Shown in pieces: positions 1 to 6,186 of a stretch of 6,261 bases of DNA. Where the stretch lies: NCBI GenBank assembly GCA_041301185.1, contig JBFYSV010000213.1, forward strand, positions 1 to 6,261, in the 5' to 3' direction. Under the pieces are notes generated by a model. The model made no database searches and was not told where the DNA came from. It saw nothing but the letters and a program-made list of their open reading frames with translations. Source of the stretch: JAQBDA01 sp041301185. Lineage in GTDB: Bacteria; Chloroflexota; Anaerolineae; Anaerolineales; UBA4823. How positions within the stretch are numbered: the stretch's first letter is position 1; each line of letters begins with the position of its first letter. Position numbers and translations under genes: made by a program.

Positions 1-1287
1 GGCGGTAGCCTGGATGATCTGATCCAGAGCACCTACGACATCATGAAGGGGATGATCAGTGGTGGAGAATACCCTGTAGAAACCCTGGATCCATTGACCA
101 CGTTTAGATGCCTACCAACCCCGATTGAGGAAGCTGCCAAACCACCCGCCCCTGAATTCATCGAAATTGGTGGTTCAATCCCATTGACTGGCCCCTTTGG
201 CTCTCTTGGCAACATGGTGCTCCCCGGTTATGAATTAGCCGTAGCGGACATCAACGCGGATGGAGGCGTATACGTTGAAGAGTACGGTGTTAAAGTTCCA
301 CTGCGCATGACCTATTACGATGATGAATCCGACCCAACCAAGGCGGTCAACAATCTGGAGACAATCTTCTCCGATCAAAACGTGACAGCTTACCTGGGCG
401 GTGCTGGCAGCTCTATGCATGCAGCAGCATCTGCCATTGCAGAAAAGAACCAGGTCCCCTATTGCGGTATCGCCTTTGCCCTATACCAGATCCACCAGCA
501 GGGTTACAAGTACCTTTTCTCACCATTCCCCAAATCTCCGCAACAGGCAAGGGACACCTTTGACATCCTTAACGCGGCCATCCCGGAAGGTGAACGGCCC
601 ACAAAGGTAGCGATTTTCTCCTACAGTGATGACTGGGGTAAAGAAATCGGTGATCTTTGGGAACAGAATGCCGCAGAGGCTGGCTATGAGGTGGTCTTAC
701 GCGAGGAGAGACCCGTAGCGCCGGATAATGATTGGTCTGACGCGATACTCAAGGCCAAGGCTGCAGGAGCAGAAGCGCTTCTTACCTTGCCGATCTTCCC
801 GGATGGTAGCGGGATGTTTAAGACGATGTCCGAACTCGGTTGGACTCCAAAATTCTCCCTGGTAATCCGAGCGCCAGAAGGTGTCAACTGGGGCGAATCC
901 ATGGGAGCAATCGGTGAATATGTCACCATATTCCCCGGATGGCACCATGGTGTTAACTTCGAGGGAGTTGATGAACTCAACGCAGCCTACGAAGCCGAAT
1001 TTGGACGCCCTGCTGATCTGTTGACGGGTCCAGCTTACGCCTGTGTGCAGATCATTGCAGCCGGTATTGAGAAAGCCGGCACATTGGATCGCGAGGCAGT
1101 CCGTGATGCAATTGCCTCCATCGACACCAGCACAGTCATCGGTCCAGTAACCTTCAACGAGGATGGTACCGGCAATGTGCTGAACCCACTCATCCAATGG
1201 CAGAACGGTCAGCTTGAATCAGTTTGGCCCGAAGAACACGCCACTGCTGAGTTCCTATACCCGGCTCCGCCATTCGAAGAACGATAA
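1..1287 (+). CDS. ABC transporter substrate-binding protein, LIV-type (Peripla_BP_6) domain at C-terminus; 5' end missing
   Basis: The frame is open from base 1 to a TAA at 1285-1287, so the gene begins upstream of the window. From codon 54 (IEIGGSIPLTGPFG) to the end it reads as a complete mature LIV-type solute-binding protein of about 375 residues. It has the usual first strand, an LPGYELAVADINADGG helix, a GAGSS ligand-loop region near codon 137, and the characteristic end TVIGPVTFNEDGTGN...LIQWQNGQLESVWPEE. Such proteins are extracytoplasmic and deliver amino acids, carboxylates or aromatic acids to a LivHMGF-type importer; the ligand cannot be read here. The roughly 53 codons before the domain contain no signal peptide or lipobox. 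The ATG at 43 would give a protein without an export signal, so I do not take it as the start. Those codons may be the end of another domain. No LIV-type permease follows in the window; the transporter genes downstream are of the sugar type. Confidence 0.88.
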   Translation, partial: GGSLDDLIQSTYDIMKGMISGGEYPVETLDPLTTFRCLPTPIEEAAKPPAPEFIEIGGSIPLTGPFGSLGNMVLPGYELAVADINADGGVYVEEYGVKVPLRMTYYDDESDPTKAVNNLETIFSDQNVTAYLGGAGSSMHAAASAIAEKNQVPYCGIAFALYQIHQQGYKYLFSPFPKSPQQARDTFDILNAAIPEGERPTKVAIFSYSDDWGKEIGDLWEQNAAEAGYEVVLREERPVAPDNDWSDAILKAKAAGAEALLTLPIFPDGSGMFKTMSELGWTPKFSLVIRAPEGVNWGESMGAIGEYVTIFPGWHHGVNFEGVDELNAAYEAEFGRPADLLTGPAYACVQIIAAGIEKAGTLDREAVRDAIASIDTSTVIGPVTFNEDGTGNVLNPLIQWQNGQLESVWPEEHATAEFLYPAPPFEER

Positions 1288-1311
1288 AGAGTCCTAGCCC
1301 CTTACCAAGTT

Positions 1312-1373
1312 GAATGTGACGATGGTCAGAACGACCATCGTCACATTCCTTGGAAAACAGATGCAGTTTTTTT
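1312..1373 (+). terminator. Perfect 16-bp stem-loop plus T-tract after the binding-protein gene
   Basis: Bases 1312-1327 and 1333-1348 are exact reverse complements (16 of 16) around a 5-base AGAAC loop. The hairpin starts 24 bases after the TAA of the binding-protein gene. Seven T residues lie at 1367-1373, but 18 bases beyond the stem rather than directly after it, so this is not a textbook intrinsic terminator. It could end or attenuate transcription, protect the 3' end of the binding-protein mRNA (common after binding-protein genes in importer operons), or act as a DNA operator, since it lies against a possible promoter. The structure itself is certain; its function is inferred. Confidence 0.6.
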
Positions 1374-1378
1374 ATCAA
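1350..1378 (+). promoter_or_regulatory. Possible sigma70-like promoter for the RdhA gene
   Basis: TTGGAA (1350-1355) and TATCAA (1373-1378) are separated by exactly 17 bases, and each matches the sigma70 consensus at four of six positions. Transcription would begin at about 1385, almost on the ATG at 1386, which would make a leaderless or nearly leaderless mRNA; the internal ATG at 1446 would then have a 60-base leader. The -35 box begins two bases after the large palindrome ends. Matches of this quality occur by chance, so this is only a candidate. Confidence 0.25.
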
Positions 1379-1385
1379 TTTGAGA

Positions 1386-2543
1386 ATGAAACCTGGCGAT
1401 CAAAATAACATCTTACACAATCAGGATCCATTAGGACCGTTCCCAATGGAGAAGCTCAGGCGCGTTAACCGACCGACAAACACGATCACGGAAGACATCC
1501 GGAGAATTGACCTTCGAGACAATGCTTATGGGTTAGCCGCTCGCGGCGAGTATGGTCCCATAGTTCAGAAAGCAGTGGGTAAAAAACAGCCTGAGAGATA
1601 CCCATTGTCAGCCGCCCAAAAACATGTAATTGACCATATTGCGCTAATTGAATCCAATCCGATAGCCAGGGAGAAAGCGCCGATTCCACTAGAGCCTGAA
1701 ATCCTGACTCGGCATATTAAAGCCCTTGGATATTTTCTAAAAGCCGATGTGATGGGCGTCTGCAAAGTACCATTATCAGCCTACTACAGCCACGATAAAC
1801 AAGGCAACCCCATTGAGACGCCTTATGAGAATGCCGTCATTATCGTGATGCGCAAAGAAAGCGATGCAGTCCATGCCTCCAGCGGCAGGGATTGGTTGGG
1901 CGATCCGATCAGTTTTCAGGCTTACCAGCACCTGGGCATGGTCACCGAGACGATCGCAAATTATATCCGCCGTCTGGGTTGGGGTGCTTCGCCTCAGTAC
2001 GGGCCATCCTTTATCAATAAATATTCGGTATTATTGCCACCATTGTTGCTTGCAGCAGGCATCGGCGAGGTCAGTCGCGCAGGAATTATCCTGAATCCAT
2101 TTCTCGGCTTGGGTTTCAAAGCCGCGGCTGTCCTGACGGATATGCCCATTGTTCCTGATAAGCCGATCGATTTTGGTTTGCAGAGTTTTTGCCAGAACTG
2201 CAAAATCTGCGCCGAAAACTGTCCAAGCAAGGCCATTTCTACTGGCGATAAGGTAATGTACAATGGATATGAAACCTGGAAGTTGGATACCCGGCGATGC
2301 GCCAGCTTCAACTTCACCAATAAAAACGGCACGATGTGCAATCGCTGCGTTAAAAGTTGCCCCTGGAGTAATCCCACCACCTGGTCCCACAACCTGGTAC
2401 GCACCATGGTCATGCATTCGCACATTGCCCAGATAATTGCCATTCGGGCTGCATACCAGCTGAAAACAGGCAAGGATCATCCGGATCAAAAATGGTGGTT
2501 TGATTTGGAATACATTGATGATGTGATCGAATCGCGAGAATAG
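1386..2543 (+). CDS. Reductive dehalogenase (RdhA) family protein, cytoplasmic, corrinoid/two [4Fe-4S]
   Basis: A 385-residue protein from ATG 1386. Its C-terminal part holds a bacterial two-cluster ferredoxin module: C269-x2-C272-x2-C275-x3-C279-P and C305-x12-C318-x2-C321-x3-C325-P-W. Upstream are RdhA/QueG-like blocks: LKADVMGVCKV, LLLAAGIGEVSRAGIILNPFLG and AVLTDMPIVPDKPIDFG. In this family the N-terminal part binds a base-off corrinoid that carries out reductive dehalogenation, with electrons supplied through the clusters. There is no twin-arginine signal and no membrane-anchor gene (rdhB) beside it, so it should be cytoplasmic, like the catabolic enzymes BhbA and NpRdhA, but without their fused reductase domains. 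It would therefore need a separate electron donor. A frame extension to a TTG at 1350 exists but falls in the terminator/promoter region. ATG 1446 has an AGGA nine bases upstream, but the LGPFPMEKLRRVNRPT block that spans it looks family-conserved, so I prefer 1386. An epoxyqueuosine reductase (QueG) is less likely because of the CPW ending and sequence style. The halogenated substrate is unknown. Confidence 0.82.
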   Translation: MKPGDQNNILHNQDPLGPFPMEKLRRVNRPTNTITEDIRRIDLRDNAYGLAARGEYGPIVQKAVGKKQPERYPLSAAQKHVIDHIALIESNPIAREKAPIPLEPEILTRHIKALGYFLKADVMGVCKVPLSAYYSHDKQGNPIETPYENAVIIVMRKESDAVHASSGRDWLGDPISFQAYQHLGMVTETIANYIRRLGWGASPQYGPSFINKYSVLLPPLLLAAGIGEVSRAGIILNPFLGLGFKAAAVLTDMPIVPDKPIDFGLQSFCQNCKICAENCPSKAISTGDKVMYNGYETWKLDTRRCASFNFTNKNGTMCNRCVKSCPWSNPTTWSHNLVRTMVMHSHIAQIIAIRAAYQLKTGKDHPDQKWWFDLEYIDDVIESRE

Positions 2544-2625
2544 ATCAAAATCCGAAAATAGAACTCCCGATTAGAGAGCACATGTAATTTGCCGTGACTG
2601 AACGGATCTATGGAGATTAGATATT

Positions 2626-3414
2626 ATGGTATATGCGGTTGAGATGAAGGGAATATGTAAAAGTTTTGGGGGAGTCAAAGCCCTAAAGTATGTCGACCTG
2701 GAGCTACGGCAGGGTGAGATCATGGGGATTGTCGGAGACAATGGTGCTGGCAAATCCACGCTGATGAAAATTCTCTCGGGTGCCTACCAGGCAGATAAGG
2801 GTGAGATACATATTTTCGGAGAACCAGTAGAGATCCGCAATCCCCTGGATTCGTTCAATTTAGGGATCAGTATGATTTACCAGGATTTGGCATTATTCAA
2901 TAATCTGGACGTGGCAAGAAATATCTTCGTGGGTAGAGAACTGGTACGGGGACCGCTGGGGATCACCCTCAATAAAAAAGGAATGTACAGGCGAGCAGAG
3001 GAATTGATCAAAGATCTGCGAGTGGACATCAAATCTCCCAAGCTGAATGTGGCCAGGATGTCTGGCGGACAGCGTCAAATGATCGCTTGTGCCCGGGCGA
3101 TAGCATTCCAGTCGAAGATCATGATTTTGGATGAACCAACTGCTGCCCTGGGCGTTACCGAAGCTAATAAATTATTGGGTTTGATTAAAAACTTGAAAGA
3201 CCTGGGCCAGTCGATATTACTCATAACGCAACGAATACCTGACATCCTGGCAATAGCAGACCGTGTTTTCGTCCTAAAAGGTGGCGTCAGGCAGGACATC
3301 CTGAATGTCAGGGATATCACTCTGGATGACGTTGTAACCCTTATTGTGAAGGGAAAAAATGGTAATGGTAATAATGAAATTGTTGATGATATTGAATACA
3401 AATCTTTTGGGTAA
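2626..3414 (+). CDS. Sugar-type (CUT2-like) ABC transporter ATP-binding protein, single domain
   Basis: This 262-residue cytoplasmic ATPase would power the permease encoded next. Visible motifs are Walker A GDNGAGKST (37-45, K43), Q-loop Q86 in MIYQDLALF, signature MSGGQRQ (145-151), and Walker B with catalytic glutamate IMILDEPTAAL (E170). It is one ATPase domain, as in XylG/FrcA-like proteins, not the roughly 500-residue double domain of RbsA; the protein probably forms a homodimer. The H-loop is odd: where ISHR or SHN is usual, it reads LLITQRIPDIL, with Gln202 (CAA, 3229-3231) in place of the switch histidine. The C-terminal tail is short and rich in Asn, Gly and Asp. ATG 2626 has GGAG at 2612-2615, ten bases upstream. 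It follows the RdhA gene by 82 bases with no clear terminator, so the two may be co-transcribed. Confidence 0.92.
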   Translation: MVYAVEMKGICKSFGGVKALKYVDLELRQGEIMGIVGDNGAGKSTLMKILSGAYQADKGEIHIFGEPVEIRNPLDSFNLGISMIYQDLALFNNLDVARNIFVGRELVRGPLGITLNKKGMYRRAEELIKDLRVDIKSPKLNVARMSGGQRQMIACARAIAFQSKIMILDEPTAALGVTEANKLLGLIKNLKDLGQSILLITQRIPDILAIADRVFVLKGGVRQDILNVRDITLDDVVTLIVKGKNGNGNNEIVDDIEYKSFG

Positions 3415-3470
3415 CTGCCGTCAGAGTTTGCCAATTGGCGTATTCATCGCAAGTTTTGAGATTATGCGTT

Positions 3471-3476
3471 AAGGAG
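3471..3476 (+). promoter_or_regulatory. Strong ribosome binding site that sets a TTG start
   Basis: AAGGAG lies ten bases before the TTG at 3487. No ATG or GTG lies nearby in the permease frame between this site and the first membrane segment, so this site supports TTG as the real start codon. Confidence 0.7.
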
Positions 3477-3486
3477 CACACGGGCA

Positions 3487-4497
3487 TTGAGTACTAACAC
3501 TAATCCTTCGCAATTTAAATATCTGTCTGGAAACTTTGCTAAAGTCGCAAGCAGATACACACCCTTATTGATATTGCTGGTGGCGATAGTGCTATTTTCA
3601 CTCATTGCCCCTAATTTCAATACATTTAATAACTACAGACTTTTGTTCAGGCAAATTTCCTTTGTATCAATCAGTGCGGTTGGGCTGATGTTTGTGATGG
3701 TTGCCGGGGGAATAGATTTGTCCATCGGTTCCCAGATCATTTTGACCAATGTCGTGCTGTCGCTTATGATGTCGAGTACTTATGGCTATGGGATTGATCC
3801 CTTAATTGCCATCCCGATTTGCATTGCACTAGGAACGATCTTGGGAATGGCAAATGGGTTCCTCAGCAATACACTCAGGGTTCACCCACTGATCATCACA
3901 TTGGGCACAGCTTATATTTACAGAGGTATTGGCTACATCATTGCAGGTGGGCGAAACATTGACGGTTTGCCCGATTCTTTCCGAATCTACGGACAAGGTT
4001 ATATCGGTCCAATACCGGTTCCTATCATCGTCATGATCATTGTGGTGATTGTCGGAGCATATTTCTTACATAATACAAATTTTGGGAGTCGTGTTTATGC
4101 AATGGGTGGCAACCAAGAAGCTGCGCATCTTGTGGGAATAAATATCAAACGGATGAAATTATCGGTTTTTGCTATCGGCGGCTTTGCTTCTGGGATCACG
4201 GCTGTGCTACTACTTTCCAGGGTTTTCAACGGCCAGGTAACCACCGGAGCAGGGATCGAGTTCGATGCACTGACGGCTGCTCTATTGGGTGGTGTCAGCT
4301 TTGCAGGTGGTGAAGGAACAATATTTGGCTTGATCACCGGTGTGATGATCATTGGTGTTTTAAATAATGGGATGCAGCTCTTCGGCCTTCCGGATTATTA
4401 CCAAAATCTTGTCAAAGGCGCCTTACTGCTGGCTGCGGTTGGTTATGATGAATACCGGAAAAGGAAAAGGGCGAAGGAGGCGGTTGAGAATGCTTAG
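3487..4497 (+). CDS. Sugar-type ABC transporter permease (RbsC-like, BPD_transp_2)
   Basis: A 336-residue polytopic inner-membrane protein of the ribose/xylose/fructose permease family, forming the channel of the importer driven by the preceding ATPase. Family landmarks in order: first membrane helix at about 26-44, MVAGGIDLSIGS (71-82), GMANGFLSNTLRVHPLIITLGT (about 120-141), the cytoplasmic coupling loop FGSRVYAMGGNQEAAHLVGI (199-218), then the GAGIEFDALTAALLGGVSFAGGEGT block and a last helix ending in a basic tail (YRKRKRAK). Length is normal for a full permease. Start is TTG with a good AAGGAG site. The gene follows the ATPase by 72 bases and precedes the hydrolase by 21. No sugar-type binding protein follows it. 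Substrates of this family include sugars, but also autoinducer-2 and other small polar compounds, and the catabolic neighbours make a non-sugar substrate possible. Confidence 0.93.
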   Translation: MSTNTNPSQFKYLSGNFAKVASRYTPLLILLVAIVLFSLIAPNFNTFNNYRLLFRQISFVSISAVGLMFVMVAGGIDLSIGSQIILTNVVLSLMMSSTYGYGIDPLIAIPICIALGTILGMANGFLSNTLRVHPLIITLGTAYIYRGIGYIIAGGRNIDGLPDSFRIYGQGYIGPIPVPIIVMIIVVIVGAYFLHNTNFGSRVYAMGGNQEAAHLVGINIKRMKLSVFAIGGFASGITAVLLLSRVFNGQVTTGAGIEFDALTAALLGGVSFAGGEGTIFGLITGVMIIGVLNNGMQLFGLPDYYQNLVKGALLLAAVGYDEYRKRKRAKEAVENA

Positions 4498-4518
4498 CTC
4501 TGAGAGGTGTAATCTCGT

Positions 4519-5433
4519 ATGAACTCAAAACGATTTAACCCAGATACCCATTACGCGATCAGTGAGCTTCACCCACCAGCAAATACCGACCATATTCAAA
4601 AGAAATTTCTGGATATCCCCTATGCCAGCTTATCTCCTGCACAAAAACTCGATATTTATTTACCAGATGTAGAGCGGGATGGATATCCGGTAATCCTCTC
4701 GATCCATGGTGGGGCTTTCATGGGCTGTGATAAATCTGACGGGCAGGTGATGCCCATGTTGGAAGGGTTGAAACGGGGGTATGCTGTTGTAGCTCTGAAT
4801 TACCGGCTGAGTTGGGAAGCTCAATTCCCGGCGTTGGTGAGCGATGTCAAGGCTGCAGTGCGCTGGGTGCGCGCCAATGCCCGTAAATATCACTTCGATA
4901 GCGAGAGGATCGCATCCTGGGGCGGTTCTGCTGGCGGATATCTCTCCTCCATGCTGGGCACCTCTGCGGGAATTCCCGAATTGGAAGACCTGAGCCTGGG
5001 AAATCCAGAGCAACCCTGCAACATCCAGGCTGTTGTGGACTGGTTCGGTCCGACGAATTTTCTCAAGATGGATGAGCAGCTAGCGGCGAGCGGTATGCTC
5101 CCTCCGCCGGGTCTCCGTCACAGTGAAGCAGATTCCCCTGAATCGCTGCTGTTAGGTCAAACGATAACCGCGATACCTGAACTTGTAGCTGCCGCAAATC
5201 CAGAGCGTTATATCCGGAGCACTGCGCCGCCGTTCCTGATCCAGCATGGAACCAAAGACCCGGTCGTGCCGGTCCAGCAGTCCATTGAGTTTGCAGCGAA
5301 ACTGCGACAGGTGCTTGGGGAAGATAAGGTCTTACTTGAGCTGCTTGAAGGTGCAGAACATGCAGATGAGATGTTTGAAACACCAACAAATGTGACCCGG
5401 GTGCTTGACTTTCTGGATTCGTGCTTGAAATAG
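4519..5433 (+). CDS. Alpha/beta-hydrolase, HGG-motif carboxylesterase (BD-FAE/acetyl-esterase-like)
   Basis: A 304-residue cytoplasmic serine hydrolase; no signal peptide is seen. The oxyanion-hole motif HGGAF is at 63-67. The nucleophile elbow GGSAGG gives Ser137, and the other triad members are most likely Asp247 (GTKDPVVP) and His281 (GAEHAD). This HGG/GxSxG arrangement is typical of hormone-sensitive-lipase-like and BD-FAE (bifunctional acetylxylan/feruloyl esterase) proteins, which cleave small esters. A 40-residue insert, about 180-220, between the core and the acid residue probably forms part of the lid and sets specificity. It lies between the transporter and galB, so a plausible role is to release an aromatic or other carboxylic acid from an imported ester, or to open a lactone; the substrate cannot be read from sequence. 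ATG 4519 is preceded by GAGAGGTG at 4502-4509. It is probably in the same operon as its neighbours. Confidence 0.88.
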   Translation: MNSKRFNPDTHYAISELHPPANTDHIQKKFLDIPYASLSPAQKLDIYLPDVERDGYPVILSIHGGAFMGCDKSDGQVMPMLEGLKRGYAVVALNYRLSWEAQFPALVSDVKAAVRWVRANARKYHFDSERIASWGGSAGGYLSSMLGTSAGIPELEDLSLGNPEQPCNIQAVVDWFGPTNFLKMDEQLAASGMLPPPGLRHSEADSPESLLLGQTITAIPELVAAANPERYIRSTAPPFLIQHGTKDPVVPVQQSIEFAAKLRQVLGEDKVLLELLEGAEHADEMFETPTNVTRVLDFLDSCLK

Positions 5434-5460
5434 AGTAATTTCTAGCATCTTGATCATCAT

Positions 5461-5465
5461 GGGAG
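5461..5465 (+). promoter_or_regulatory. Ribosome binding site that sets the GTG start of galB
   Basis: GGGAG ends seven bases before the GTG at 5473. From this GTG the protein starts MSKKLLVIGAHSADF, putting the first metal-binding loop at the usual distance from the N-terminus of PIG-L-fold proteins, which supports the choice. Confidence 0.7.
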
Positions 5466-5472
5466 AAAACCT

Positions 5473-6186
5473 GTGAGTAAAAAGCTGCTTGTCATCGGAG
5501 CGCATTCTGCTGATTTTGTCTGGCGAGCGTCCGGGATAACTGCACTCGTCACTTCGCAAGGAGGTAGCGCAAATGTCATCGCGTTGTCTTACGGGGAGCG
5601 TGGGGAATCCGGCGAGCTTTGGAAAGAGCCGGACCAGACGGTGGAAAACGTCAAACGGATCCGTCACGAGCAGGCTAAAGAAGCTGCAGAGATAGTTGGA
5701 GCTGCTTTTCATTGTTTTGACCTGGGCGATTACCCCCTGAACATCACTGATTCTGCTATGGAACAACTGATAGAGCTCTTTCGCGAAATGCAGCCCGATA
5801 TAGTCCTGACGCATACTCCAAAAGATCCTTTCAACCCCGATCATCCGGTGGCTTGCCAGGCTGTTCAAAAAGCACGTCTGCTTGCATCTGGGGCAGGTGT
5901 CGCCAGTGCCTTCAAGCGCATTACTCCTCCCGACCTGTACTTCTTCGAACCGCACCAACCGGAGCTGTGCGGCTTCAAACCCAACACCTTCGTGGATATC
6001 ACATCTGTTTTTGACCAGAAACGCAAAGCGATGGAAGTTATGCGAGCACAGAGCTACCTACAAAATTATTACGCCGAGCTTGCCGCGCGGCGCGGCAATC
6101 ATGCCCGGCGTATATCTGGGAAGGACAATGTTAGATATGCGGTAGCACTGCAACGCACTCTCCCCTGTGTGGTGTCTGGTCTATGA
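5473..6186 (+). CDS. galB: 4-oxalomesaconate hydratase, GalB-type (PIG-L/LmbE fold)
   Basis: A 237-residue PIG-L-fold protein. It closely resembles GalB of Pseudomonas putida as I remember it: AHSADFVWR (10-18), LSYGERGESGELW (38-50), FDLGDYPL (82-89), DIVLTHTPKDPFNPDHPVA (109-127), FFEPHQPE and the QRTLP ending. GalB adds water to 4-oxalomesaconate (4-carboxy-2-hydroxymuconate), giving 4-carboxy-4-hydroxy-2-oxoadipate in the gallate and protocatechuate 4,5-cleavage pathways. Likely zinc ligands are His11, Asp14 and His124. The deacetylase motif HPDD is changed to HSAD, so the usual catalytic aspartate is Ala13; this argues against a sugar deacetylase. The stop codon overlaps the next gene's start as ATGA, giving translational coupling with the aldolase that uses its product. 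The GTG start has GGGAG upstream. Family identity is firm; the exact substrate in this organism is inferred. Confidence 0.85.
   Translation: MSKKLLVIGAHSADFVWRASGITALVTSQGGSANVIALSYGERGESGELWKEPDQTVENVKRIRHEQAKEAAEIVGAAFHCFDLGDYPLNITDSAMEQLIELFREMQPDIVLTHTPKDPFNPDHPVACQAVQKARLLASGAGVASAFKRITPPDLYFFEPHQPELCGFKPNTFVDITSVFDQKRKAMEVMRAQSYLQNYYAELAARRGNHARRISGKDNVRYAVALQRTLPCVVSGL

Noticed and set aside
697..1197. Minus-strand open frame of 166 codons inside the binding-protein gene
   Set aside because: It lies wholly inside a clear coding region, and its translation shows no recognisable domain.
1994..2489. Two overlapping minus-strand frames of about 155 codons opposite the RdhA gene
   Set aside because: They lie opposite the iron-sulfur motifs of the real gene, and the cysteine spacing and product are not protein-like.
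2544..2625. Possible promoter between the RdhA and ATPase genes
   Set aside because: TTGCCG at 2589 has no acceptable -10 box at 16-18 bases, and no hairpin is present, so I see only a spacer with a ribosome site.
3430..3439. GCCAATTGGC, a perfect 10-base palindrome between the ATPase and permease genes
   Set aside because: It is short, has no T-tract and no second copy in the window; chance occurrence is likely.
4502..4516. GAGA...TCTC pairing over the ribosome site of the hydrolase gene
   Set aside because: A 4-bp stem is too weak to claim regulation.
5332..5958. Minus-strand open frame of 208 codons across the hydrolase-galB junction
   Set aside because: It overlaps two well-supported plus-strand genes, shows no family motif and has biased, low-complexity composition typical of an antisense shadow.
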